Shown here in pieces: positions 1 through 25,916 of a DNA stretch of 64,000 nucleotides. The stretch comes from Balanoglossus misakiensis. Its lineage: Eukaryota > Hemichordata. The notes beneath the pieces were generated by a model. That model made no database searches and had not been told where the DNA came from. It worked only from the letters and a program-made list of their open reading frames with translations. The position numbers and the translations under genes were made by a program. Position 1 is the first letter of the stretch. Every line of letters begins with the position of its first letter. Location: assembly GCA_040954595.2 (NCBI GenBank), contig CM082580.2:4960001-5024000 (forward strand), given 5' to 3'.

Positions 1-3000
1 CTAAAAATGACAATTTTTCGACTTTGCCAAAGTTCAAAATTTCTTCATTTTTGACAAAAATCTTGGGTTATAGCTCATGAAAATCAACCATAAATGACAA
101 TTTTTCGACTTTGCGAAAGTTCAAAATTGCTTCATTTTTTGACAAAAATCATGGGTTATAGCTCATGAAAATCGTCTCAAAATGAAAATTTTTCGACTTT
201 GCGAAAGTTCAAAATTTCTTCATTTTTTGACAAAAATCATGGGTTATAGCTCATGAAAATCGTCTAAAAATGAAAATTTTTCGACTTTGCGAAAGTTCAA
301 AATTTCTTCATCTTTTGACAAAAATCATGGGTTATAGCTCATGAAAATCATCCAAAAATGACAATTTTTCGACTTTGCCAAAGTTCAAAATTTCTTCATT
401 TTTGACAAAAATCTTGGGTTATAGCTCATGAAAATCAACCATAAATGACAATTTTTCGACTTTGCGAAAGTTCAAAATTTCTTCATTTTTTGACAAAAAT
501 CATGGGTTATAGCTCATGAAAATCGTCTAAAAATGAAAATTTTTCGACTTTGCGAAAGTTCAAAATTTCTTCATCTTTTGAAAAAATCATGGTTTATAGC
601 TCATGAAAATCGTCCAAAAATGACAATTTTTCGACTTTGCGAAAGTTCACAATTTCTTCATTTTTTGACAAAAATCATGGGTTATAGCTCATGAAAATCG
701 TCCATAAATGACAATTTTCCGACTTTGCTAAAGTTCACAATTTCTTCATTTTTTGACAAAAATCATTGGTTATAGCCCATGAAAATCACCCAAAAATGAC
801 AATTTTTCGACTTTGCGAAAGTTCAAGATTTCTTCATTTTTTGACAAAAATCATGGGTTATAGCCCATGAAAATCACCCAAAAATGACAATTTTTCGACT
901 TTGCGGAAGTTCAAGATTTCTTCATTTTTTGACAAAAATCATGGGTTATAGCCCATGAAAATCATCCAAAAATGACAATTTTTCGACTTTGCGAAAGTTC
1001 AAAATTTCTTCATTTTTTGACAAAAATCATGGGTTATAGCCCATGAAAATCATCCAAAAATGACAATTTTTCGACTTTGCGAAAGTTCAAAATTTCTTAA
1101 TTTTTTGACAAAAATCATGGGTTATAGCCCATGAAAATCACCCAAAAATGACAATTTTTCGACTTTGCGAAAGTTCAAAATTCTTCATTTTTTGACAAAA
1201 ATCATGGGTTATAGCCCATGAGAATCACCCAAAAATGACAATTTTTCGACTTTGGGAAAGTTCAAAATTTCTTCATTTTTTGACAAAAATCATGGGTTAT
1301 AGCCCATGAAAATCGTCCAGTTCAAAATTTCTTCATTTTTTGACAAAAATCATGGGTTATAGCCCATGAAAATCACCCAAAAATGACAATTTTTCTACTT
1401 TGCGAAAGTCGAAAATTTCTTCATTTTTTGACCAAAATCATGGGTTATAGCCCATGAAAATCGTCCAAAAATGACAATTTTTCGACTTTGCGAAAGTTCA
1501 AAATTTCTTTATTTTTTGACAAAAATCATGGGTTATAGCCCATGAAAATCGTCCAAAATGACAATTTTTCGACTTTGCGAAAGTTCAAAATTCTTCATTT
1601 TTTGACAAAAATCATGGGTTATAGCCCATGAAATTCATCCAAAAATGACAATTTTTCGACTTTGCGAAAGTCGAAAATTTCTTCATTTTTTGACAAAAAT
1701 CATGGGTTATAGCCCATGAAAATCACCCAAAAATGACAATTTTTCGACTTTGCGATAGTTCAAAATTTCTTCATTTTTTGACAAAAATCATGGGTTATAG
1801 GTCTTAAAAATCATCCAAAAATGACAATTTTTCGACTTTGCGAAAGTTCCAAATTTCTTCATTTTTTGACAAAAATCATGGGTTATAGCCCATGAGAATC
1901 ACCCAAAAATGACAATTTTTCGACTTTGCGAAAGTTCAAAATTTCTTCATTTTTTGACAAAAATCATGGGTTATAGCCCATGAAAATCGTCCAGTTCAAA
2001 ATTTCTTCATTTTTTGACAAAAATCATGGGTTATAGCCCATGAAAATCATCCAAAAATGACAATTTTTCGACTTTGCGAAAGTTCAAAATTTCTTCATTT
2101 TTTGACAAAAATCATGGGTTATAGCCCATGAAAATCACCCAAAAATGACAATTTTTCGACTTTGCGAAAGTCGAAAATTTCTTCATTTTTTGACCAAAAT
2201 CATGGGTTATAGCCCATGAAAATCGTCCAAAAATGACAATTTTTCGACTTTGCTAAAGTTCAAAATTTCTTCATTTTTTGACAAAAATCATGGGTTATAG
2301 CCCATGAAAATCGTCCAAAATGACAATTTTTCGACTTTGCGAAAGTTCAAAATTCTTCATTTTTTGACAAAAATCATGGGTTATAGCCCATGAAAATCGT
2401 CCAAAATGACAATTTTTCGACTTTGCGAAAGTTCAAAATTCTTCATTTTTTGACAAAAATCATGGGTTATAGCCCATGAAATTCATCCAAAAATGACAAT
2501 TTTTCGACTTTGCGAAAGTTCAAAATTTCTTCATTTTTTGACCAAAATCATGGGTTATAGCCCATGAAAATCGTCCAAAATGGCAATTTTTCGACTTTGC
2601 GAAAGTTCAAAATTCTTCATTTTTTGACAAAAATCATGGGTTATAGCCCATGAAATTCATCCAAAAATGACAATTTTTCGACTTTGCGAAAGTCGAAAAT
2701 TTCTTCATTTTTTGACAAAAATCATGGGTTATAGCCCATGAAAATCACCCAAAAATGACAATTTTTCGACTTTGCGAAAGTTCAAAATTTCTTCATTTTT
2801 TGACAAAAATCATGGGTTATAGGTCTTAAAAATCACCCAAAAATGACAATTTTTCGACTTTGCGAAAGTTCAAAATTTCTTCATTTTTTGACAAAAATCA
2901 TGGGTTATAGCCCATGAGAATCACCCAAAAATGACAATTTTTCGACTTTGCGAAAGTTCAAAATTTCTTCATTTTTTGACAAAAATCATGGGTTATAGCC

Positions 3001-3740
3001 CATGAAAATCGTCCAGTTCAAAATTTCTTCATTTTTTGACAAAAATCATGGGTTATAGCCCATGAAAATCATCCAAAAATGACAATTTTTCGACTTTGCG
3101 AAAGTTCAAAATTTCTTCATTTTTTGACAAAAATCATGGGTTATAGCCCATGAAAATCACCCAAAAATGACAATTTTTCGACTTTGCGAAAGTCGAAAAT
3201 TTCTTCATTTTTTGACCAAAATCATGGGTTATAGCCCATGAAAATCGTCCAAAAATGACAATTTTTCGACTTTGCTAAAGTTCAAAATTTCTTCATTTTT
3301 TGACAAAAATCATGGGTTATAGCCCATGAAAATCGTCCAAAATGACAATTTTTCGACTTTGCGAAAGTTCAAAATTCTTCATTTTTTGACAAAAAACATG
3401 GGTTATAGCCCATGAAATTCATCCAAAAATGACAATTTTTCGACTTTGCGAAATTTGAAAATTTCTTCATTTTTTGACAAAAATCATGGGTTATAGCCCA
3501 TGAAAATCACCCAAAAATGACAATTTTTCGACTTTGCGAAAGTTCAAAATTTCTTCATTTTTTGACAAAAATCATGGGTTATAGGTCTTAAAAATCATCC
3601 AAAAATGACAATTTTTCGACTTCGCGAAAGTTCAAAATTTCTTCATTTTTTGACGAAAATCATGGGTTATACCTCATGAAAATCACCCAAAAATGACAAT
3701 TTTTCGACTTTGCGAAGTTTCAAAATTTCTTCATTTAAAA
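1..3740. repeat. Tandem satellite array, ~88 bp monomer
   Basis: About 42 head-to-tail copies of an AT-rich monomer. Successive CATGGGTTATAG motifs at 1028 and 1116 give an 88 bp period. Each unit contains the near-palindrome ATGGGTTATAGCCCAT and a TTTTTCGACTTTGCGAAAG segment. Left-edge units mostly read TAGCTCATG, while later units read TAGCCCATG. Higher-order structure is visible: a truncated junction unit (CGTCCAGTTC) recurs at about 1320, 1994 and 3016, and a variant unit (TAGGTCTTAAAAATC) recurs at about 1801, 2823 and 3585; both give a 1,022 bp superperiod. The array starts before the window. It probably lies in the intron upstream of the first visible kinase exon, but this is inference. 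Confidence 0.97.
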
Positions 3741-3743
3741 AAA

Positions 3744-3894
3744 ATGTATGTATGTATGTATGTATGTATGTATGTATGTATGTATGTATGTATGTATGTA
3801 TGTATGTATGTATGTATGTATGTATGTATGTATGTATGTATGTATGTATGTATGTATGTATGTATGTATGTATGTATGTATGTATGTATGTATG
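3744..3894. repeat. (ATGT)n microsatellite
   Basis: About 37 almost perfect ATGT units directly abut the last satellite monomer through an A-rich stretch. The Met-Tyr-Val-Cys reading frames here are repeat artefacts, not genes. Confidence 0.98.
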
Positions 3895-3948
3895 ACTTTC
3901 TGTCTGCGTGCGTGCGTGCGTGCGTGTGTGTGCTTGTTTGTGTTTGTT

Positions 3949-4237
<289 letters not shown>

Positions 4238-4332
4238 CTACCTATATACCTACTGTTGGTATATTGTAGTGATTACACACGTACAATTATCTTATTAATT
4301 CAGATACGATATCTTGTTTTTTCTTCTTCCAG

Positions 4333-13252
<8,920 letters not shown>

Positions 13253-14004
13253 ATACATCTGCGGATGTGCTGTACTGGGCTGTTTGCGTGTTGACGAATC
13301 TACAAGAACACTGTTGATATTTTTACGGTTGCTTTTGTGTTTGCCAGCATCAGACCGACGTGACAGTTTTGCTGTGGATATACACGGTCAGATCATAAAC
13401 TACGCCATCAACTACTTTCACCCGATAGACGTCGATAGCACAATGAGTCGCTGCTTGTTTTTGTGTCCGTTGTGCTGGAAACACTTGCACGATATAAACA
13501 TTTGAGCAAGTGGTGTCTTGGAAGAAGTCATTTTTAATCATAAAGTAGAATGCACATGTAACTACGCAATATCCACACTTCATATGTTTATATAAGAGTT
13601 AACGTTAACGTTCATTTTTCTAAAGTCAGGAAGAGTCGGAACAAATCTTACAAAAATAATTATACTCGTGCTGCTGCTGTCCTATTTAAGCTTATTCAGA
13701 ATACATTGTGAATCCGGTGACCGGAAGTGCGGCATTTGAGCGTTGGGTCTTGCACTGTGCATGCACGCATGCGCACCCCCACAAAGAGTGTTAGAGACAG
13801 TAAATTTCTTGGATGTGTATACATGTATCAATATTTTCCCTTTTTATAATATAATTGCCATAAAACTAAACAGATAATACTTTTTCAGGAGCGACATTTT
13901 TTTAAATACTGTACTTTCGGTACATGCACTGACCTTTGCACCCTGGCAGGCAGGCGTGGGTTGCGTTACGTACGTGTCACATATTGCAGCTAACTTCTGT
14001 GTTT
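13253..14004. other. Intergenic interval between convergent genes
   Basis: This lies between the 3' ends of the receptor kinase gene (+) and the PIDD-like gene (-). It probably holds both 3' UTRs. A splice acceptor near 13347 with a short open frame could be an alternative kinase terminal exon. I see no other gene, RNA or repeat here. Confidence 0.5.
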
Positions 14005-17000
14005 CTAGTGTTGAAGTACTTTTTCGATGACATTCAGTAGGCCACACTCTCCGAGGGCCTTTTTCAGTTCGTTCTCCTTGTCACCTTGGCAACGGTTTCT
14101 CCATGCGACCAGAATAGAGTGGGTTGCATCCAGTGTGTTGCCTGGGTTGTCATTGGTGATGCGATATATTTCAGGGTTTTCAAGTCCCAGGTAGACACCA
14201 AGTTCCTTGAAGTGCTCCCCGATCTCTTTGGCCACGTCCATCAGGACTGCGTCAGTGAAAGTCGCACCTGTACGGCATGATATCAGTAGTTAAGCCTGGG
14301 TCAGCTCGATAACTCAGTAAGGACATTCGACATTGTGCCTGTAAACTATGAAAACAATACGCCTTTTTCGTAAACCACGGAGTGCAGGTACATGTATATT
14401 GAACCATCTTGAAGACACTCTGCCGTGATATATTAAATCCAAGGGGCCTTACTTACCTTTCCTTGTTGGTCTTGTTGTGAATTCAGTCTGAAAGCATAAA
14501 TCAGGAGTCCATTAAAGATGATTAGCTTAGTTTCTTTTTAGATAAACACACACCAAATTTCGCACGCGTGTTAATATAACTGCGTCGAGAGTATTTAAGA
14601 TTTGTTTTGGAAAAATACTGACATCACTTGCAACCGAAGAAAAGATTTCTCATTGTAAAAGAACAGGAATCGGTAAATGACATATTTTTGATATTTTGTT
14701 TATTCAAGATTATTCAGGCTGTTCTGTCTGAATTCCCGTATCAGTGGCCCACCATAGCAAATTTCTAACTTTTTGTTATGTTTTCAGTATTTTCGGTTTA
14801 TGGATCTACTGCAGTTTCTTGTTTAAATACATGAAGGGTGGTGAAACATTTGCGTATGTAGTCAGTATTGTTATTGTGAAAAAAATTTGAATTCAAGTCC
14901 GCCCTCGAATTCGTTTGTCAACAATAACAATGGCCGTTACACACATACAGACTATGTTGACAAGTGGAGTACTGGGTTCATTAGCATGCTGTTAAATTTG
15001 GAATAGAGCAAGAAATTGAAAACAAAGACAATACTGAAAATAAAGCTATGCCCCTTTAACCTACCGCGGATATTTGTATCGGTAAACTTTCCAGGCTCAC
15101 TGTCGCGGATCCCCGGTTCGAATCTTCCGTGACCTCTTTCTTACATCGGAATTCCACGGAACCGTCGACGTCAGCCAGACAAACGTACTTGTATGAATTC
15201 TCATCCAAACGGACGCACTCCTCGTCGACGGCTCTGATGCGGAACTGAGCCCTGTTGGACCGGCCCTTGTGGAATTTCACGCGCACCTTCTGCACGTCGC
15301 CGTCGAACGCCAAATTCTTGGACAGTTTCAGGGCCACCGTTTGCCGTTCTCGCAGTTCGCACTCGTTGCTCGGGAGAGGCGGGGGGATGAACCCCAGGGC
15401 TTTGAGATCTGCCACAACCTTATCGCACTTGCCTGCGGGCACAATCTGAAAGAGGATCGATCGTTTGTCTGTTTTGTGATGGAAAAATATGAAATTGACG
15501 AGAGTGGTGGTCGTCCATCTTTCAACGTCGTCTGCTATGTCGGCTCCTGATATTTGGTCTTGCCCACTGGTTTTCATAAAAAGTAGTCTGCGTTGTGAAA
15601 AAAGCAAAACAAAAGAAATTTAGATAACAACGGAAATGACATGTTGGGATTTCAATAAAATTACCTACATTAAGTGTTATTCCACATACGCGTAATCAAT
15701 TTATAAATTCTTGTCTTATGTGGCAGTTCTACAAACAGAGAGAAGGAAAATCATCTAAGCTGTCTAAGGTCTTCTATGTGACTATAATTATTTACACGCA
15801 CAAACACAATAACACACAAACAAACAAAAACAAACATACAAAAATACACACACAAATACACACATAGATGGGCGAGTCTTTCCAACTTACTTGTTGACGG
15901 AATTCGTCATTTCCAATCGAACAGCGTCATCGTTTACCTCCAGGTTGGAATCTTCTGTTGGGATTTCCTGCCAACAGTGACGTCGACCGCCAATTAACTG
16001 GCCCGCAACTTTGATAAGATTTTTATCCTGCCTGGAAACACCGCGTAAAGGAGATCTGATGTTATACCTGCCCTGTAAGGTCGGTGGCAAATGGTAGTTT
16101 ATACTGATTATCGGCCCAACTGAAGAAATGATTGGACCCCAGGAATCTTCCCGCCTTCCTCGTAACTGTTGAAGACTGTTCTCGTCAACCGATTCCGCCT
16201 GACAAAGAGAACAAGAAATAGTCAGTTATGCCGAAGCTTTAGCAGAAATAAAACAAGTTCACATCTGGCTTTAGGGCAAAAATGTCTGGGAATAGTAGGT
16301 ATCAATTAAATAATCATCAGAAAAGAAGAATTTCATTTCTGGGGTTGCAAAGTCAATATTTGCAACACAAGGCCTTGCTCTCGACCCATGTTGAGGTGCG
16401 GTAGTTCATTGCGTACGGTGCAATGATATAACGAGAGGAAGCGATAGCTTGTTCCAGTACAGTCACTTCTTTATTGGACACCAACACGTGTAGTGGATGA
16501 ACATCACTGACCAAGTCTGCTTTGTGTTGAACACCCACAAGAACGGAAAACCCCCACCCAGCTTACATAACACACGCGTAATGAGACGATCATTTACATA
16601 TCAAAGAAAGTGACCACCTGGATAAAGTTCAGTTTACTCTAACAACCCCAATAACCATAGGCCCAGCCCAGTCACCATATTCTTGTAGACCAAATTGAAT
16701 AGGCATATACATTTTACTGTATATTTCTAGAAACGTAAATTACTTTAACCCATCCACGGCGAGGTTTGTGAATTTGAGTGGTAATTACCTTAACAGAGAC
16801 ATCAAATGGCTTTTTGGTGGCGTCCTTTCGATAGGCGATTTCTACACCCTCTTCGCCTGGCAAGTTAATTGTAAGTCCATGATTGTCCACTGTGTATCGG
16901 GATTCCTTCACTTCCGAGATGACCTCGTACACTGAGAACATTTTGACAGCGAACTCGACGAAGACCAGGCTCTTGAGGAAAATAAAGAAAACGCGATAAA

Positions 17001-20000
17001 ATGTCGTTAGATATTTTTGTACCAAGACATAAATATACCATCGTGGTCAAACCATACGATGATAGTGTGAGACTGTAAATTAGCATTTCAAAAGACATAA
17101 ACCTTTTATTTGTGGGCCCATTATAATTTGCATATTAGTTCTGAACATCTGTACCTGAATATAAAAAGTAGAACACTACAACTCTGACCTGTCTGAGGCT
17201 GTCCGTCTTACAATAGGTTAATGTGTGTGTGGTTAAATATAACGTCACCGCCAACACACATTTTCTGAGCGGCTTTACGATGGCATGTCATTTCTGCAAG
17301 CACGATAGGACACCCGTCAACCGTCATGTCTCAGTTCTCAAAACAACATGCAAGGCAGTGTTTCACATGCAACAGTGGCTGGTGTTAGTTCAACTGCGAT
17401 AATGGATCAAGCCAAAGGGATCACGATCAAGTAGATAGAACCAAGTGCCGACATAAATGTTTGCGAGATTAGAGCAGTATAGTACATACCGGGAATTGTT
17501 TGAAAGATTTACTCTGCGAGTTGGTTGCAAGAGTGCGCCATTTCCCTCCCTGTAATCTCCCTTTGACGATGATATCCCGTCGATTATTCGTCTGCGTACC
17601 GTCATACGGAATAGCGACCAGTACCTCCTGCGATAGCTCCGCGTATGACGGCTGGAGATTGACGACGTCACTGCACAGAAATTGACCCGGTGAGAGGGCG
17701 CACCCTTCCGTTTCGTCACAGCAACTACACCGAACATGCATGTTATCTAGCACGCCGTCGGGTGCCCTGATAACGCACAGCAAACGACGATCGTCGCCAT
17801 CGTCTTTGTTATGAAACCTGGAAGAAAGATACAAGAAATTCGTAGTCTCGGTTACCCAGACCCCACTGCTTCTTCCGTTGGGCACTCCAGAAAGAGGGTC
17901 TGGGGAAACGCCATAAACAAATCTCCGGGCAAAGATGGCTGACTTGAGACAAAAGCGATGCATGATGGTTGCAGCCTTTAACATAAAAAAAACATGCTGA
18001 GAAGTGCTGGACCTGCTGAAACTGTCCACAAATTGAAAAGAGAGAGGGAAGTTCGGTAAATAGTTTTCTAATATCGTCATGTCATAATATCATATGTCAT
18101 AATATCCAGTTTATGTACGTTTTCTTTCAATAATTTCAAACTTACACTCGTAATCTCTTGCTCTTGGCGTTTTTCATTTTCATATCCTCCACTGCCTCGT
18201 TCAACGCAGACACGTGTACCACGATCTCCTCGCGGACCTGTTGAAGTGACGTCATCTGCATGCGAAGATCATCACCGGCTTCTTTGACGTCATCGTAGTG
18301 CGGGTCATGTCCGAGAAGAGTTGACAACTTCTCCAGACCACCCTTGACCGACAGCGTCTGATCCGTGGCATTTGTCTTAGTTTGGTTTAACTGTTTGATA
18401 AGGTCGTCTACCTTTTCGATGGCCATCTTCACGTCATCGCCGTTCCGGCCACATTCACCCCTCGCGGCTTCGGCGGTTGCAATGACGTCATCTGCATCGG
18501 TTTCCATGGTTCGCTGATTGAGCATCTCTTCCGCGTCCCTGATTATTTTAGAGGCGCTACCAACATTCCGTTGTCTCTGTAAGGTACCAAGAACGCCCTG
18601 AAAATGTTCAATGGAATTGCCACACCTTTCAACAAGTGTTTCCATAGCACTTGCTGCCTGATTCAGGGCTTCCTGCATGTTCTCGAGTTGATCGATATCT
18701 TGTGGTTGTACCGAGTCAGAGGTCTTCACCCTGCCGCAAACATCGGCGGCCGTCTCCGTCAGAGCCACGGATTTGTCGATCACTGGTGTACAGTCGTTCA
18801 GCAACTCGGTTGCCTCTGCAACGCTTTCGCTCGGAGAAACGTCGTCTATCTCTTCCACGACGTTTCGTAGATCCAGCGCGTGTTTTTTGAGGATGCGGAT
18901 CCCGGCTGTTGCCGTAGCGACGCACTTTTCTACCTCCGCTGCCCACACCTCCCCGATCCCTCCGACACTCGCCATGAGTTTCCTCGCTTCCTCGGACATT
19001 TCCCGCGTGCTCGAGACGATGTTCTCCAACCCGTCCCGGTGTTGATAGGCCTTGTCGAGGGCCTCGTTGTGCTTGTAGAATGTGTCTTCCTTCGGGGAGG
19101 CCAAAAACTCCGCCTCTGAAGAGATCACCGACTCCGCCTCCTTCTCGACATCTGTCTTCGCAGACACAGCATCGTCGTAGCTGCTCGCCGTGTTCTCATC
19201 TAGCTTCGAGGCCTGTTCGGTATGTCCAGGCTCTTCAGAAGACTCGGGGTTCCTTTCTAAGCCGCGCTGCTCGGCCATACGGATCAATCCAAGGTACTTA
19301 ATCGTCCGTTTTCTGTTAAGCTCCACTTCATCGAAGAGATCACGACCCTCTTCAACAACTTTCTGACTTTGTTCCAGCATCTTGTTGAATTCCTCCACGA
19401 TGAAATCACCGACTGTCCTTTTAACCTCATCCTTTGTAATCGATGCGATCTCTTTGATCTGTTCTGTTACAATCAACAATTGTTTTGATGTTTCTTCGAA
19501 GTCTTTGCCCTCACGGATGACGTGGTCAAACATCTTATCCATTTTATGTAGTTTTGCTAACAGTTCATTTGGTGGGCGGGAATCTGTAAAATAGTGTTAA
19601 ACATTAATCACGGATATAAATCGTATGGAAACTCGCACTGCTATCACTGACGGGTGGACTCGAGCGCGATTTCGAGTTTACAGCATATATTTGAACACAA
19701 CTTAACCTTACATCTCACTGTGAGATAAACTGACAAACATATGCAAATAAATCGTCAAAACAACAAAATTCGCGACGCTGTTTCGATGTTGTTGCGATTT
19801 TGATTGTTTACGAAGCCTGGGTTCCTATGATCTTACCGGTCATTTGACTTTCCGTCTCCGGTGAAGCCCTTTGTTCACTTGAGCCTAATGAATAGAATGA
19901 AACATGCAAGGTGAATGGGTGAAGGAGTTTGTAGACCTTTTGTTCGGTAGGATTTGTTGCTGTTTGAGTTCCGTTTATGACGATTCGGGTCAGTTTGTCT

Positions 20001-20115
20001 AGGAGGTCAAGTGAGAGACAGTGGTACCGTTAAAAATGTTTTTTTTTCTTTCAAGTCTTTGTGTGAGAGACCAGTACAGACTGTCAGAGGGAGACGGAGA
20101 GAGAGAGAGAGAGAT

Positions 20116-20148
<33 letters not shown>

Positions 20149-20867
20149 CGATTTAAGCAATATGGGTAATGGAACCACATACCTTCCTGCGTCGTTTGTG
20201 TCCGTTCTGAAGTAGTGCTACCATTTGTCATTTTCGGGGGGTCTCTAAGCCTATTCACCCGACTTTGGCCTAGATAAGATCAATAAAACACTCTTGGATT
20301 TTTCGCCTCAAAGAAAATGTCCAATGCCCTAGATCATGTCTTCATTTAGATACATTATGCAGCATAACTTTTTACACCCTTCCATATTATTGGCTTCTCA
20401 TACATTTGTACACAATTGAGAGGCAATTCTGAAATGGAAAAGTAATAATTACCCAGTTGTTTTCTGCATTCCTCTTTCTTTGCCTGGATTACTTCTTGAT
20501 TGACCGCTATAGCTTTAGTGAGGCACTGCATACCGGTTGACAGAGCGCCGCAGATCTCATTGGCCAGTTGAATAAGTTGCGTTGAACCTGCCAGCAAATT
20601 TACAGTGGGGGCCAAAATGTCTTCATTTAGGTAGTCCTTAATTATGTTCGATGATTCGGAGAGCTGTTCCGCCTCTGCTCGTAGGCAGTCGGCAGTCTTG
20701 AGCATTCTCGCCCGACAGCCGATATTGTCTCGTCTGTTTTCATCTTCGTCGTAATTAAGTCCACGTCGCGATGACCCGCGATCTGGAGGCGGCGTTTGAC
20801 CTGATACTTGCCTGTCATCGCGGTTGGTATTATTCGCAGCTATGTGGTCCAATCTGTAGTCTGCCAT
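14005..20867 (-). CDS. PIDD-like protein: helical N-terminus, ZU5-ZU5-UPA, death domain
   Basis: Exons, in transcript order: 20453-20867, 20183-20269, 19837-19884, 18146-19583, 17490-17817, 16789-16971, 15891-16198, 15065-15587, 14457-14487, 14005-14267. All junctions are GT-AG with matching phases, giving 1,207 residues. The ATG has a good context (A at -3, G at +4). Residues 1-662 are mostly charged helical or coiled-coil sequence, with 479 residues in one large exon. 663-833 resembles a first ZU5 followed by the start of a second; 834-935 continues it; 936-1110 resembles UPA; 1122-1207 is a death domain (core Trp in LVAWRNRC). ZU5-ZU5-UPA-DD is the C-terminal order of PIDD1, which nucleates the PIDDosome. 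I see no leucine-rich repeats and no HFS autocleavage motif. An UNC5-, ankyrin- or DTHD1-related identity remains possible. A CRADD-like gene lies 2.2 kb upstream on the same strand. Confidence 0.85.
14775..15050. repeat. Interspersed repeat family D, copy 1
   Basis: This shares blocks with 27785-28070, including TACTGCAGTTTCTTGTT, TTTGTCAACAATAACAA, GGCCGTTAC, TATGTTGACAAG, TAGCATGCTGTT and AATACTGAAAATAAAGC in the same order. It lies in an intron of the PIDD-like gene. I did not identify termini. Confidence 0.75.
20096..20145. repeat. GA/GACA microsatellite
   Basis: A (GA)n run becoming (GACA)n. It lies in an intron of the PIDD-like gene close to the end of exon 2 (20183). Confidence 0.9.
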
Positions 20868-23082
20868 CGTAATACTGTGAAGTTGACTGAAACTAACAGA
20901 CTTACGTTCACAAAAATCTGTTGCGGCGTTCCTTGGTATGTCAATGATGAATATGATCTTGCGTGCACTTTCCAGTCTGAAGTTCCGCTTGGACTCCGAA
21001 TTATACAAGGGACAGTTCAAGTGTACGATGCTGGTGAGGTGAAATAAAACACAGACTGAGAAACACAGTGTGGGTGATTGTAATTTAGTATTTATGACTT
21101 GTTGTCTGGCTGAGTGATAGATTAAGATCTGACCCCCTCCGTTACCAAGCATGGGTTATTATCCTAAAAGTTACTTGCGTGTTCCGTGCTTGGTGGCGGT
21201 CGTCACCAGCAACGTGAACCTTAAGGGATGAAAGGGAGAGCTTCGCGACACAGTCTCAAGCATGCCATTGAAACGAATTACTGGTATCATTCAGTGACAT
21301 GCTTACAAACTGTTTGCTTGGAGCGTTCGTCACCTCAGTATGCATACTACTGTGGTCAAAAATAAGATTTATGAGTTTGTTTTCATTCGCTTACAAGATG
21401 AATAAGGAATAGTTAATATTTTTTTTCACAAATGCACATCGTCGCTTGGGATTACTTTCCATGGATACATTGGTGTACACGGTTTCTCCAGCACCACTAT
21501 AAGATGAGTGTTGCGTTTTCCCTCCTGCGCGGACTAGCTACGTTGATGACCCAGATCCTCCCTTCACGATGATGACCACACTTGGCTTCTCGCCAAAAGA
21601 ACACTGCTGAACGTCTTTGAAAAGAATTGCTTCGTTGTTCATTCTGCTATAGAAAAGAGAGATTACAGAAAGTGTTTTATTGCACGAGTCTGTCTCTTCA
21701 AACAACCCATTATGTTACATCCTTCTGGTCACGCTGTAGACTTGCTCCAAGTCTATGGGCTTCATTATGTGTAGGGAACGCGTAGGCCCGTCGACGCTAC
21801 CCGAAACCACAAGCTCAGTCCCAAATTCGAAACTCACCTCACTACCAAAAACACGCTCAAGGCAAGTATGCACGCAAAAAGTATTGAAATTATTTATTAA
21901 GACAAAAAAACCCACCGAAAACACAAAAAGTATTGAGATTTAAAAATCACCAAGCGACTAGTGGGCTAGTCTAGTCACGCTGTTGTTCGTCACACATGAC
22001 TTTGACGTCTGGGGGAGTACTTGAAAAGATATGTCAAGGGGTTTTCATGCAGAGTTCTGCACTAATAATTCTAATAGCTGCCAAATTTAGTTATGAAATA
22101 TTGAGGGCAAAATGACGTAACTGCATACAACTGGTGAGCCCAGTGGTGCTGGTGTCAAACCTGACGAGAATCACGAAGTGACTTTTAAAATAATTAAAAG
22201 ATAAACTCGGGAACGATCAAACTTCTCAGCGTCCGCGCGCGCAGACAAGATAACAGTCGACAGAAACGTCTCGGTTGGACATACATCGGCGCGATGGTAT
22301 TGTTATACTGCGGATACTCAAATAATCACCATTGTTAGAGATCTCATTGTAGATGGGTAGCAAGCATGTGACATTTTGACCTGGCGGAATATATCGTACT
22401 TAGGCTGCTCTGCATGACTGACTCAAATTGTGATTGGAACTCTGAGTGCGTTATGTCGTTCTTCCAACTTTCACTCTTCCAACTTTGTATCCATCTTCCT
22501 TTCAGCAAGCGCCTGGGTAAAGGATGGGGTCATATATACGTGGACTGCAAATGTTACTCAAATGTTGAATGACAGCATTCATGGATTTCACTCACAATAA
22601 TACTTTGGCATTTAAGCCAAATTACATGCACTTGAATTTGTCAGTCTTGATGGGTGCAGTGTGGTATTAGCATAGGGTACGCTGACCCAATCGGACACCC
22701 AGAAGTCGAAGTGGTTGAAGTATATAAAAATATAAATTGCCGTTATTATCAACTGTTTCTTGGACCCGGTAATTGTCTACTTCGTGTGATAATGATTACA
22801 GGATCTGATTTGATGACACATTGCGTGTTTACAGTTTATCAACAGGATGAAAATACAACTTCAAGTTGTTGGTGTTTTTGATAGAACACTGGCTTTAAAA
22901 GACTGTGCAAAGCATCGGCTATATATAAAATGTCACGATCACAACAAAGGACAAAGATAATTGTAATTAAAAGTATGAATAACACGCACGGTATATCGTA
23001 AGACTCTTTTTGCTGTTGTGCTGTTCAATATCACCCGAAGCACAATCAGTTTTGAATGTGGAAATTAACATCCGTTGAATTG
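20868..23082. other. Intergenic region between PIDD-like and CRADD-like genes
   Basis: This 2.2 kb holds the 5' flank of the PIDD-like gene and the 3' flank of the CRADD-like gene. The only structured feature is the MITE at 21737-21973. The open frame running upstream from 20867 has no visible acceptor or preferred start and is probably 5' UTR. I see no further coding exon. Confidence 0.5.
21737..21973 (+). mobile_element. MITE family A copy 2, 9-bp target duplication
   Basis: A 237 bp element with the same hairpin ends as the copies at 5505 and 43476. It is flanked by GTCACGCTG at 728-736 and 974-982. It sits between the two death-domain genes. Confidence 0.95.

Positions 23083-25916
<2,834 letters not shown>

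Noticed and set aside
1-3740. CRISPR-like array
   Set aside because: Units are contiguous without unique spacers, in an animal genome; this is a satellite.
18604-19301. Several plus-strand frames opposite the large PIDD-like exon
   Set aside because: Antisense shadows of a GC-rich coding exon.
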